Shown here piece by piece: positions 18,224 to 26,588 of a DNA stretch of 64,000 nucleotides. Every line of letters begins with the position of its first letter. Positions within the stretch are counted from its first letter, which is position 1. This stretch comes from Scandinavium manionii. GTDB taxonomy: Bacteria > Pseudomonadota > Gammaproteobacteria > Enterobacterales > Enterobacteriaceae. The stretch lies in contig NZ_JALIGC010000039.1 of the NCBI RefSeq assembly GCF_024764775.1, positions 310,001 through 374,000 on the forward strand, in the 5' to 3' direction. Position numbers and translations under genes: made by a program. The notes beneath the pieces were generated by a model. That model did no database searches. It was not told where the DNA came from and worked only from the letters and a program-made list of their open reading frames with translations.

Positions 18224-19467
18224 GAGCAGCCTCCGGCAAGTTCGGCAATCTGACGCGCTGCGTGCAGGGCGGTGACGGCGCTGACGCCGCCTGCGCAGCC
18301 CTGTGAAATGCCATCAAAGCCCCCGAGCACGCCACCAATGGCAAACAGATTGTTGAAGCGTTGTCCGTTGCGCCGTGGGCGCAGCGTGGCGTCGACCTGC
18401 ACGCCAAAGCGCTGCCACGGCTGCGGTTCAAAGAAATCCCCGTGGGTCCAGCTTTCTCGCGGCGAGGATTGCTGCACATCCAGCCCGAGTACCGGTTCGA
18501 TAACGTCTTCGCGGCTGGCAATCAGGCCATTACTGAAAAAGCTGCCGCTGGCGAGTACGGCAAAGCGCGTCCGGAACGGCACGTCGCCGTGGTTTCGGGT
18601 GGTGATGGCGGAGATATTTTGGCCGTCGTGAATCACATCGGTGACGACGTCGCCCGCCAGCCACATGCCGCCGTTTTTGATGAACTGGCGCTGCAATGCC
18701 GTATGCAGCCGAATGCCCGGCACCGACGGCGGCAGCGTTGGCAGCAGCGAAAGTGGGCAAGGAAGCGTTTCATTCAGCCAGCGCCAGAGGCCATCGTCAT
18801 TCAAACCAAAACAGGCAGGCAGTAATAGTCTGTCGCTCACCTGCGCGTGGGGCTGTAGGGCATCGTGCAGGCTGCGCCACTGTCCGTCGTCGTCAAGCAG
18901 TCGTGCCAGATTCACCGAGCGAAATTCAGAGGCGTTGTCACGTAACAGGTCGAGCTGCGGGAGATCAATTTCACACACGCGGGCCTCAACGCCCATTTTC
19001 TCCAGCGAGGCCGCCACCAGATGCGGCTGAAAATCAAGGAAGCCGCTGATGCCCACCACGGTGACGCGTTCCCCTTTGTGCGGCGCGAGTGCGATATCGG
19101 GCGGTGTGAGCCACGCCTGACGCAGCGTGCCGATGGGCGTGATGCGCTGATGCGGTTGGTCGACGCAGCCATGCATGGCAATGTTGCAGTCGCGCAGCAG
19201 CGTTTCGGTTTGCTGCGCATAGTCGAGCACTTGAGTGGTGCCGATCAGGCTGTAAGGATGACCCGGTTCGCTCTGGCGCAGCGCATCCAGCGCTTCTCGT
19301 GGCGTGCGGGTTACACAATGGGCCAGTAAATCCATCGAGCCTGACGAGAAATGCAGCCCGCTCTGGCCGCGGCTGATAATGGCGCAGCGCAGCCCTTGTC
19401 GGGTGAGCGACAATCCGCACAGCAAACCTGCCAGCCCGCCGCCAATAATGACGGTATCAACGTTCAT
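18220..19467 (-). CDS. glpB: Anaerobic glycerol-3-phosphate dehydrogenase subunit B
   Basis: The flavoprotein subunit of the anaerobic dehydrogenase, 415 residues (419 in E. coli). The N-terminal dinucleotide fold is MNVDTVIIGGGLAGLLCGLSL, and the C-terminal FAD/FMN-binding end is NNLFAIGGVLGGFDGISQGC. The ATG at 19467 was chosen because family proteins begin right at this fold; a longer frame would run 33 residues back into glpA. It overlaps the end of glpA by 11 bases and glpC by four. Confidence 0.95.
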   Translation of the reverse strand: MNVDTVIIGGGLAGLLCGLSLTRQGLRCAIISRGQSGLHFSSGSMDLLAHCVTRTPREALDALRQSEPGHPYSLIGTTQVLDYAQQTETLLRDCNIAMHGCVDQPHQRITPIGTLRQAWLTPPDIALAPHKGERVTVVGISGFLDFQPHLVAASLEKMGVEARVCEIDLPQLDLLRDNASEFRSVNLARLLDDDGQWRSLHDALQPHAQVSDRLLLPACFGLNDDGLWRWLNETLPCPLSLLPTLPPSVPGIRLHTALQRQFIKNGGMWLAGDVVTDVIHDGQNISAITTRNHGDVPFRTRFAVLASGSFFSNGLIASREDVIEPVLGLDVQQSSPRESWTHGDFFEPQPWQRFGVQVDATLRPRRNGQRFNNLFAIGGVLGGFDGISQGCAGGVSAVTALHAARQIAELAGGCS

Positions 19468-21085
19468 CGTGATGCTCCTTTTCCAGACCGCACAGCCCTT
19501 GCCACACCCAACGGGTAAATTCGCTTTCACGTAATGCATCGCCCCAGGCGATGGGTTGCACGCCACGCCAGCGCTCGTTTAAAAATTCAGAAAGTTGAGT
19601 CAGCGACTGCGCAGGCGTGGTGACCTGATAGCGGTGCAATAGCGCGGCGGCGCGACAGGCGCACAGTTCCCCCTGACAGGTGCCCATGCCCACGCGGGTA
19701 CGGCGGCGTAAATCGAGCAAGTTTTTCACGCCAAGATTTTCCACCGCGTACTGCACCTCGCCGGCGGTGACCGACTCACACTCACACACCAGGCTGCGCT
19801 TCAGGCGGGAATCACCAATCGATGCGGGGGTGCGGTCACCATGGCGGTATACCGCTGAACCGCGTAGCGGTGCGGGTAGCGAGACAATTTTATGCAGCGT
19901 TTTCTCGGTTGGATCCTGAGAGCCGGGCAGGGGAGTATCCGCGGTGGTACAGGGGGCGTTGTGATTCAGCTTGCGACAGACCGCATCGGTGGCCATTTCC
20001 GCCATTAAACGGTAGGTCATCAACTTACCGCCGGTGATAGTGATAAACCCTTCCAGCCCGTCACGCACGGCGTGATCGAGCAGCACAATGCCGCGACTGA
20101 CATTACGCCCACTCGGATCATCGTCGCTGGCGACCAGCGGTCGCACACCGCAGTATGCGCGCAGAATGCGGGTGGTGGCGATGGACGGGGCCAGCTTTTC
20201 GCCTTCGCGCAGCAGAATGTCCACTTCCGCCGCCGTGACCCGGTTGTCGTCGATGTCACGATAGTCAATGTGTGTGGAGGTGGTGCCAATCAGGGATATG
20301 GTGTCGCCGGGCACCAGAATGTCGGCGTCGGCAGGTTTGCGGCAGCGGTTGATGACGTGCTGGTTGATGCGGTTTTCGAAGATAAGCAGCGAGCCTTTGG
20401 CCGGGAACATACGCACGCTTAAATCGGCATATTCGGCGATGCGCTGGCCCCAGATACCGCCCGCATTGACCACGACCTGGGCATGTAAGTTTTCGCTGGC
20501 GTGACGCGTGCGGTCCCATATTGTCACGCCGCATACGCGATCGCCCCGGCGAATCAGGCCGGTGATCTCGCTGCCGGTACGGATGACCGCCCTGTGTTCG
20601 CGTGCATCGAGCATATTGGCTGCGGTGAGACGGAACGGATCGACGGTGCCATCGGGAACGCTGACCGCGCCAATAAGATTGGGATTCACCGCAGGCTCCA
20701 GCGTTAGGGCTTGAGCTGGCGTTAACGGTTGGGCGGGAATATTCGCCGCGAGGCAGGCTTCAATAAACTGATGCTGATAATCGAGGGAGTCTTCCGGCAG
20801 GGTGATGAACAGCCCTTCCGTGGCCTCGATACAGTGGCGCGCAATGCGTTTCAAAATCGCGTTTTCCGCGATGCATTCCCGGGCTGATTCCGCATCCGTC
20901 ACCGCGTATCGTGCGCCGCTGTGCAGCAGGCCGTGATTGCGCCCGGTGGCGCCGGTGGCGATATCATTCCGTTCGACCAGGATGACCTTAAGTCCGCGCA
21001 GGCTGCAGTCCCGGGCGATCCCGGCCCCGGTGGCCCCGCCGCCGATGATGATGACATCGGCTTCGCTGGAGGTAGAGAAACTCAT
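19457..21085 (-). CDS. glpA: Anaerobic glycerol-3-phosphate dehydrogenase subunit A
   Basis: The catalytic flavoprotein that oxidises sn-glycerol-3-phosphate to dihydroxyacetone phosphate without oxygen. 542 residues. The FAD fold is DVIIIGGGATGAGIARDCSLRG, followed by the DAO-family segment TGRNHGLLHSGARY. The C-terminal BFD-like domain has cysteines in CECESVTAGEV and GTCQGELCACRAA, likely [2Fe-2S] ligands. It is first in glpACB and divergent from glpT over a control region with GlpR- and CRP-like sites. Confidence 0.97.
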   Translation of the reverse strand: MSFSTSSEADVIIIGGGATGAGIARDCSLRGLKVILVERNDIATGATGRNHGLLHSGARYAVTDAESARECIAENAILKRIARHCIEATEGLFITLPEDSLDYQHQFIEACLAANIPAQPLTPAQALTLEPAVNPNLIGAVSVPDGTVDPFRLTAANMLDAREHRAVIRTGSEITGLIRRGDRVCGVTIWDRTRHASENLHAQVVVNAGGIWGQRIAEYADLSVRMFPAKGSLLIFENRINQHVINRCRKPADADILVPGDTISLIGTTSTHIDYRDIDDNRVTAAEVDILLREGEKLAPSIATTRILRAYCGVRPLVASDDDPSGRNVSRGIVLLDHAVRDGLEGFITITGGKLMTYRLMAEMATDAVCRKLNHNAPCTTADTPLPGSQDPTEKTLHKIVSLPAPLRGSAVYRHGDRTPASIGDSRLKRSLVCECESVTAGEVQYAVENLGVKNLLDLRRRTRVGMGTCQGELCACRAAALLHRYQVTTPAQSLTQLSEFLNERWRGVQPIAWGDALRESEFTRWVWQGLCGLEKEHHDER

Positions 21086-21096
21086 ACTGATCCCTC

Positions 21097-21116
21097 AATG
21101 TTCGTTTTCTTCCATT
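21097..21116. promoter_or_regulatory. GlpR operator-like site next to glpA
   Basis: The 20-mer matches 16 of 20 positions of the GlpR operator WATGTTCGWTAWCGAACATW, with a perfect left half (AATGTTCG). It lies 11 bp upstream of the glpA ATG, where repressor binding would block transcription. Counted by hand against the remembered consensus. Confidence 0.55.
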
Positions 21117-21136
21117 TAGCCACATTAAGAATATGG

Positions 21137-21156
21137 TTTGTTTGATATCGAGCATA
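21137..21156. promoter_or_regulatory. GlpR operator-like site in the glpA-glpT control region
   Basis: The 20-mer beginning TTTGTTTGATATCGAGCATA agrees with 17 of 20 positions of the GlpR consensus. A second right-half-like TTCGAGCATA follows at once (21157-21166), suggesting a tandem operator. Glycerol-3-phosphate would relieve repression of both divergent transcripts. Confidence 0.6.
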
Positions 21157-21229
21157 TTCGAGCATAAATCGAAAGTGAAACGTGATTCCGTGCTCATAAT
21201 GGAATGTTTGTCATAAATATGTAACATTC

Positions 21230-21245
21230 TGTGCGACGTTTCACA
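21230..21245. promoter_or_regulatory. CRP site in the glpA-glpT control region
   Basis: TGTGC-GACGTT-TCACA matches the CRP core TGTGA-N6-TCACA at 9 of 10 positions. It lies about 100 bp upstream of the glpT ATG. Catabolite control of glpT and glpACB by CRP is established in E. coli. Confidence 0.7.
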
Positions 21246-21346
21246 GTATATAGACAACACTTTTCCTACCATCCAGCCGCAATGGCGCACCGCGAGCTGC
21301 TCGCGCCGGAGACGTCCTTCTGATAACGATGGCCACGGAGGCTACA

Positions 21347-22705
21347 ATGCTCAGTATTTTCAAACCTGCCGCGCATATCGCGCGATTGCCTGATGCGCAA
21401 ATAGATGCTCACTATCGCCGCCTGCGCTGGCAAATTTTCCTCGGGATTTTCTTCGGTTATGCCGCCTACTATCTGGTACGCAAAAACTTCGCGTTAGCAA
21501 TGCCTTACCTTATTGAACAGGGTTTTTCGCGCGGTGATTTAGGCTTTGCACTGTCAGGAATTTCCATCGCTTATGGCTTTTCGAAATTCATTATGGGCTC
21601 GATCTCTGATCGCTCGAATCCGCGTGTATTCCTGCCTGCAGGACTGATTCTCGCGGCGGCAGTAATGCTGTTCATGGGCTTCGTGCCGTGGGCAACGTCG
21701 AGCATTATGGTGATGTTCGTTCTGCTGTTCGTGTGCGGTTGGTTCCAGGGGATGGGCTGGCCGCCGTGCGGGCGCACGATGGTGCACTGGTGGTCGCAGA
21801 AAGAGCGCGGCGGGATTGTCTCAGTGTGGAACTGCGCGCATAACGTCGGCGGCGGGCTGCCACCACTGCTGTTCCTGTTGGGGATGGCGTGGTTTAACGA
21901 CTGGCATGCGGCACTGTATATGCCTGCATTCGGCGCGATCCTGGTGGCAATTGTTGCCTTTGCGCTGATGCGTGACACGCCGCAGTCCTGCGGGCTACCG
22001 CCTATCGAAGAGTATAAAAACGATTACCCGGACGACTACAGCGAGAAGAATGAAGAAGAGCTGACCGCGAAGCAGATTTTCATGCAGTACGTGCTGCCGA
22101 ACAAGCTGTTGTGGTACATCGCCGTCGCCAACGTGTTTGTCTATCTGCTGCGCTACGGCATTCTTGACTGGTCTCCAACCTACCTGAAAGAAGTGAAGCA
22201 TTTCGCACTGGATAAATCCTCGTGGGCGTATTTCCTGTATGAATATGCGGGGATCCCGGGCACGCTGCTGTGTGGCTGGATGTCGGACAAAGTGTTCCGT
22301 GGCAATCGCGGGGCGACCGGCGTGTTCTTTATGATTCTGGTGACCATTGCAACCATCGTTTACTGGCTCAACCCGCCGGGTAATCCGGGGGTGGATATGG
22401 CTTGTATGATTGTCATCGGCTTCCTGATTTACGGCCCGGTGATGCTGATTGGTCTGCATGCGCTTGAGCTGGCACCGAAGAAAGCAGCGGGCACGGCAGC
22501 GGGCTTTACCGGGCTGTTTGGCTATCTCGGTGGTTCCGTGGCGGCGAGTGCGATTGTCGGTTATACCGTCGATTTCTTCGGCTGGGATGGCGGCTTTATG
22601 GTGATGATTGGCGGCAGTGTGCTGGCGGTGATTTTACTGCTAGTGGTGATGGTCGGCGAAAAACGTCATCACGCAGCGTTGCTGAACAAACGTCACGGCG
22701 GATAA
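21347..22705 (+). CDS. glpT: Glycerol-3-phosphate transporter GlpT
   Basis: A major-facilitator antiporter (organophosphate:phosphate) that exchanges external glycerol-3-phosphate for phosphate and also admits fosfomycin. 452 residues, the same as E. coli, starting MLSIFKPAAHIARLP. Substrate-site residues are visible in RWQIFLGIFFGYAAYYLVRK (Arg45 region). Other signatures are GMGWPPCGRTMVHWW and LIYGPVMLIGLHALE. The ATG at 21347 is preceded by CGGAGG; an in-frame ATG 18 bp earlier is not supported. In E. coli glpQ follows in the same operon. Here a terminator and unrelated genes follow. Confidence 0.97.
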   Translation: MLSIFKPAAHIARLPDAQIDAHYRRLRWQIFLGIFFGYAAYYLVRKNFALAMPYLIEQGFSRGDLGFALSGISIAYGFSKFIMGSISDRSNPRVFLPAGLILAAAVMLFMGFVPWATSSIMVMFVLLFVCGWFQGMGWPPCGRTMVHWWSQKERGGIVSVWNCAHNVGGGLPPLLFLLGMAWFNDWHAALYMPAFGAILVAIVAFALMRDTPQSCGLPPIEEYKNDYPDDYSEKNEEELTAKQIFMQYVLPNKLLWYIAVANVFVYLLRYGILDWSPTYLKEVKHFALDKSSWAYFLYEYAGIPGTLLCGWMSDKVFRGNRGATGVFFMILVTIATIVYWLNPPGNPGVDMACMIVIGFLIYGPVMLIGLHALELAPKKAAGTAAGFTGLFGYLGGSVAASAIVGYTVDFFGWDGGFMVMIGGSVLAVILLLVVMVGEKRHHAALLNKRHGG

Positions 22706-22744
22706 TGCCGCCGTGGATGCCGACTGACCTGTGGCGTGATGACC

Positions 22745-22799
22745 CACTGCACCTTAAACGCGGAAGACAGCGGAGCCGGGTGCAGTGTTTATATTTTTT
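22745..22799 (+). terminator. Terminator of glpT
   Basis: CACTGCACC (22745-22753) is the exact complement of GGTGCAGTG (22779-22787), followed by TTTATATTTTTT. The loop is 25 bases. It ends the glpT transcript; no glpQ reading frame or remnant is seen between the stop and the hairpin. It runs into the 3' end of the opposing lysR gene. Confidence 0.65.
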
Positions 22800-23667
22800 C
22801 TTCTGCCGTTAATGTTTTCATACAGGCCTGAAGCAGACCTGACGGGCTGCCTTCCACAGGAGGGTCTCGGGTCAGAAGCGAAATTTGTCGGTAAAAGGTG
22901 GGGGCCAGCGCTACTGACCGTAAATCGGGTCCCATCGTCTGTATTGTCAATTCAGGCAGTAGTGCAATACCTAATCCCTGGCGAATAAAGCTGATGGCGG
23001 TATCCGGATGGCTGAATTCATATTTAACGAGCGGTTCAATGTTCCTCTCTTTAAATAACGCCATGATGCTTAATTCATAACCTCCTTTGCTGACGATCAG
23101 CGGCTCACCCGCCAGCGCGTCAATCATAACAATATCATTCGCCGCCAGAGGATGGCTCTCCGGTACCACGACGGTAAATTTATCCTGATAGACGGGGACG
23201 GCATGCATTCCCTTTACCGGAGAATGAACAAAACCCGCATCAATATTTTCACTACGCAGTGAGTCAATAATCGCGGCACTGTTCTCTTCATAGGGGATAA
23301 TTTTGATCGTCGGGTGATGTTTTTCGAAGTAGCGTATCACCGCCGGCAAAATACAGGCGCATACGCTGGGAAAGCAGCCAAGACGTAACGTACGCACCGG
23401 GTCCTTTTTCTCCTGCCAGGCTATCTCCTTAATGGCATTCACTTCGCGAGTGATGTTGCGCAGATGGGCAACGATCCGATCGCCTGCCGCCGTGAGTTGA
23501 ATAGCTTTTCGTCGGTCACGGATCAGAATGTCTACCCCGAGCTCTTGTTCCAGCGCGGCAATCGCCTGGCTGATGGCGGACTGCGTCATGTAGAGGCGTT
23601 TACTGGCCTCGGTAAATCCATTGTATTCCAGTACGGCCAGCAGAGCGTGGACCTGTGTCAGCGTCAT
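22789..23667 (-). CDS. LysR-family transcriptional regulator
   Basis: 292 residues. The N-terminal helix-turn-helix (1-60) reads FTEASKRLYMTQSAISQAIAALEQELGVDILIRDRR. The effector-binding domain (about 90-290) includes RTLRLGCFPSVCACILPAVIRYFEKHHP. It is divergent from the MFS gene across an AT-rich 161-bp space, the usual arrangement for a LysR protein controlling its neighbour. The inducer is not deducible. It sits where glpQ lies in E. coli, which suggests an accessory insertion. I do not recognise a named member. Confidence 0.88.
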   Translation of the reverse strand: MTLTQVHALLAVLEYNGFTEASKRLYMTQSAISQAIAALEQELGVDILIRDRRKAIQLTAAGDRIVAHLRNITREVNAIKEIAWQEKKDPVRTLRLGCFPSVCACILPAVIRYFEKHHPTIKIIPYEENSAAIIDSLRSENIDAGFVHSPVKGMHAVPVYQDKFTVVVPESHPLAANDIVMIDALAGEPLIVSKGGYELSIMALFKERNIEPLVKYEFSHPDTAISFIRQGLGIALLPELTIQTMGPDLRSVALAPTFYRQISLLTRDPPVEGSPSGLLQACMKTLTAEEKI

Positions 23668-23828
23668 TAGTATTCTCTAATTAATATGATTAAAACGATT
23701 AATTTCTTTAATAGTGTCTCTTTATTTATAATCGCAGTCTCTTAATTACATCACATTTTGCCGCATCCGCGACGCGCGCATAGATATTGCACGTTGCCTG
23801 CCTGCGTCTTCTGAACAGGTTGTTGAAG

Positions 23829-25019
23829 ATGAAAGAAAAATTATGGACGAAAGATTTTTGGGCTATCACCACCATTAGCTTCATTATTTTCTTTGTCTTT
23901 TATGTGCTGCTGACGCTACTCCCTCTCTATATTTCTGACCGTCTGCATGCTTCACCCGATAAAGCGGGCTTATTAGTCACCTGCTTTTTAGCTGCGGCGA
24001 TCGTCATTCGCCCTTTTGCCGGGCAGTGGGTGGGAAAATATTCAAATAAAACTATTCTGGTGCTCTCTTCTCTGGCTTTTTTGGTGGTCACTGCGCTCTA
24101 TCCTGTTTGCCATTCCATTGAATCCCTGCTGTTTATCCGGGTGCTTCATGGTATTACGTTTGGTGTTATCACCACGGTAAAAGGGACGATTTCCGCGCGG
24201 ATGATCCCGGCCTCCCGACGTGGGGAGGGCATCAGTTTTTTCTCTTTGGCAATGGGGCTGGCGATGGTCGTCGGGCCGTGGGTTGGCCTGAATATGGCGC
24301 GCTGGAGCGCGTATACTCCGGCCTTCTGGCTGTGTACGGGCGTATCTCTGGTGTGCATCGTTCTGGCGCTGATCATTACCGTTCCGCCAGTCCTTCGTCA
24401 TGCCGATGGTTCAACGCCTTCCCTGGGGCTTGCCGCCATGTTTGACCGTGCAGCGCTGCCGTTTGCGGGCATCACGTTCTTAATGACCTTTGCCTATGCG
24501 GGCGTCTCCGCGTTTCTGGCGCTTTACGCCCGGGAACTTAATCTGATGGCGGCGGCCAGTCACTTTCTGCTTTGTTATGCCCTTTTTTTGATGATTTGCC
24601 GTTCGTTTACCGGCAACGTCTGCGACAGAAAAGGGCCGAAATATGTGGTTTACCCTTGTTTGCTGGCGTTCACGCTGGGGTTGGTGGCGCTCGGCTACAC
24701 GCAGGGCAGTATGATGATGATTTTCGCTGGGGCGTTGATCGGGATTGGCTACGGTTCTGTTACGCCGGTATTCCAGACGCAAATTATCAGCTCAGTGGCG
24801 CCGCACAATATCGGTACGGCGAATTCCCTGTTCTTTAATGCGATGGATGCGGGGATGGCCCTTGGCGCGCTGATAATGGGGCTGATGGTGGAACACGCAG
24901 GTTACCGCATGATCTATCTGGCGGGCGCCGTACTGGTGATCGTCGCCGGGGTGTTTTATGCGTGGTATATGAAGGGAAAGGCGGGCATAACGCTGGTGTC
25001 CGCAAAAGAGATCCACTGA
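23829..25019 (+). CDS. MFS transporter, substrate unknown
   Basis: 396 residues with about 12 hydrophobic segments. MFS landmarks are the segment-2/3 loop RPFAGQWVGKYSNK and RVLHGITFGVITTVKGT in segment 4. The half-molecule repeat is CRSFTGNVCDRKGPKYVV, and IGIGYGSVTPVFQTQ is in segment 10. It resembles drug- or metallophore-efflux members of the COG2814 type rather than sugar importers, but the substrate cannot be read from sequence. The ATG at 23829 was chosen over an in-frame TTG 42 bp earlier. Its ribosome site is weak (GTTGAAG). It is likely controlled by the divergent LysR gene. Confidence 0.87.
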   Translation: MKEKLWTKDFWAITTISFIIFFVFYVLLTLLPLYISDRLHASPDKAGLLVTCFLAAAIVIRPFAGQWVGKYSNKTILVLSSLAFLVVTALYPVCHSIESLLFIRVLHGITFGVITTVKGTISARMIPASRRGEGISFFSLAMGLAMVVGPWVGLNMARWSAYTPAFWLCTGVSLVCIVLALIITVPPVLRHADGSTPSLGLAAMFDRAALPFAGITFLMTFAYAGVSAFLALYARELNLMAAASHFLLCYALFLMICRSFTGNVCDRKGPKYVVYPCLLAFTLGLVALGYTQGSMMMIFAGALIGIGYGSVTPVFQTQIISSVAPHNIGTANSLFFNAMDAGMALGALIMGLMVEHAGYRMIYLAGAVLVIVAGVFYAWYMKGKAGITLVSAKEIH

Positions 25020-25050
25020 GGAAGCCAGTGAAAATGTTGTCTAAAAGCCC

Positions 25051-25072
25051 GCTCCGCAGATAAGCGCGGAGC
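25051..25072. terminator. Hairpin between the MFS gene and yfaE
   Basis: GCTCCGC (25051-25057) pairs with GCGGAGC (25066-25072) over 8 bases. It lies between converging genes and could end either transcript, but neither side has a clear T run. Confidence 0.4.
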
Positions 25073-25105
25073 CGGACAGAGCAGATTGACCTGAGATAAA
25101 AGGGG

Positions 25106-25360
25106 CTACATCTCGATTTCAATATCGCCGTTGGCTTTGCAGCAGCAGGGCAGAATTTCCCCGTGCTGAATAAACGCCAGCGGCTCGGTCAGCCAGTCAA
25201 CTTGGCCGGAAACCAGACGACAGCGGCAGGAGCCGCAATAGCCTTCGCGACATTGAAACTCGACCGCCACGTTGTGCGACTCTAGCGCCACCAATAGCGA
25301 AGGGTGTTCTTCCTGGCACAACAGCTGTGTGCCAGTCAGACGAAGGGTCACGCGGCTCAT
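25106..25360 (-). CDS. yfaE: 2Fe-2S ferredoxin YfaE
   Basis: An 84-residue plant-type ferredoxin that in E. coli supplies electrons to maintain the diferric-tyrosyl cofactor of NrdB. The cluster ligands lie in CREGYCGSCRC (C-X4-C-X2-C) plus the distal Cys in GEILPCCCKA. Its ATG shares one base with the nrdB stop (TGATG), so it is translated as the third gene of nrdA-nrdB-yfaE. It is cytoplasmic. Confidence 0.95.
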   Translation of the reverse strand: MSRVTLRLTGTQLLCQEEHPSLLVALESHNVAVEFQCREGYCGSCRCRLVSGQVDWLTEPLAFIQHGEILPCCCKANGDIEIEM

Positions 25361-26490
25361 CAGAGCTGGAAATTGCTCAGGTCGTCGGCATCCACATTGG
25401 AGTCGATTTGACCGACCAGATAAGAGCTGACTTCCACTTCCTGCGGCGCAACCTGTACGTTATCGGACACCAGCCAGGTGTTGATCCACGGGATCGGGTT
25501 GGAGCGGGTCTGGAACGGCAGATCAAGCCCAACCGCCTGCATGCGGATGTTGGTAATGTATTCGATGTACTGCCACAGAATGTCTTTGTTCAGGCCAATC
25601 ATGGAGCCGTCACGGAACAGATAACCGGCCCACTCTTTTTCCTGCTGTGCTGCCTGCACAAACAGGTCATAACACTCCTGTTTGCATTCTTCAGCAATCA
25701 GCGCCATTTCCGGGTCGTCCTGGCCTGAACGCAGCAGGTTCAACATGTGCTGGGTACCGGTCAGGTGCAGGGCTTCATCACGCGCAATCAAGCGGATGAT
25801 TTTGGCGTTGCCTTCCATCAGCTTACGTTCTGCGAACGCGAAGGAGCAGGCAAAGCTGACGTAGAAGCGGATCGCTTCCAGCGCGTTGACGCTCATCAGA
25901 CACAGATACAGCTTTTTCTTCAGCTCGTGCAGGTTAACGGTCACCGTTTTGCCGTTCACGTTATGCGTGCCTTCACCCAGCAGATGCCAGTAACTGGTCA
26001 GCTCAATCAGGGAATCGTAGTAGTGGGAAATCCCTTCGGCGCGTTTCTGAATCTGCTCGTTGGTGACGATATCATCGAACACGGTCGCCGGATCGTTGAC
26101 GATGTTACGGATGATATGGGTGTAAGAGCGCGAGTGAATGGTTTCTGAAAACGCCCAGGTTTCCACCCAGGTTTCCAGTTCAGGAATAGAGATAAGCGGC
26201 AGCAGCGCCACATTCGGGCTACGGCCCTGAATGGAATCCAGCAGCGTCTGGTACTTCAGGTTGCTGATGAAAATGTGCTTTTCATGGTCAGGCAGCGCCT
26301 GGTAGTCAATACGATCGCGTGAGACGTCTACTTCTTCCGGGCGCCAGAAGAAGGAGAGTTGCTTTTCGATCAGCTTTTCGAAGATGTCATATTTTTGCTG
26401 ATCGTAGCGTGCCACGTTGACCGGCTGGCCGAAGAACATAGGCTCCAGCAGCTGGTTATTTTTCGTCTGTGAAAAGGTGGTATAAGCCAT
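25360..26490 (-). CDS. nrdB: Ribonucleoside-diphosphate reductase 1, beta subunit
   Basis: The class Ia radical-generating subunit, 376 residues as in E. coli. It starts MAYTTFSQTKNNQLLEPMFFG. The radical tyrosine is Tyr123 in HSRSYTHII (Tyr122 in E. coli numbering without Met). Iron ligands include Asp85, Glu116 and His119. The C-terminal tail DADDLSNFQL is the NrdA-docking peptide. The ATG at 26490 fits the family; a longer frame would run into the REP-bearing spacer. It follows nrdA after 98 bp. Confidence 0.97.
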   Translation of the reverse strand: MAYTTFSQTKNNQLLEPMFFGQPVNVARYDQQKYDIFEKLIEKQLSFFWRPEEVDVSRDRIDYQALPDHEKHIFISNLKYQTLLDSIQGRSPNVALLPLISIPELETWVETWAFSETIHSRSYTHIIRNIVNDPATVFDDIVTNEQIQKRAEGISHYYDSLIELTSYWHLLGEGTHNVNGKTVTVNLHELKKKLYLCLMSVNALEAIRFYVSFACSFAFAERKLMEGNAKIIRLIARDEALHLTGTQHMLNLLRSGQDDPEMALIAEECKQECYDLFVQAAQQEKEWAGYLFRDGSMIGLNKDILWQYIEYITNIRMQAVGLDLPFQTRSNPIPWINTWLVSDNVQVAPQEVEVSSYLVGQIDSNVDADDLSNFQL

Positions 26491-26551
26491 GAATGAGTCC
26501 TGTTGAGATTTTATTGCCCGGTGGTGCGTTGTTGGCCGGGCCGTCAAAATC

Positions 26552-26581
26552 GTAGGCCGGGTAAGCGAAACGCTACCCGGC
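26552..26581. repeat. REP-type palindrome in the nrdA-nrdB spacer
   Basis: GTAGGCCGGGTAAGC followed by a few bases and GCTACCCGGC forms the imperfect palindrome of an enterobacterial REP unit. It sits in the 98-bp space between nrdA and nrdB inside the operon, where such elements can stabilise upstream mRNA. Only one unit is seen here and no other clear copy in the window. Confidence 0.75.
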
Positions 26582-26588
26582 AAATAGC

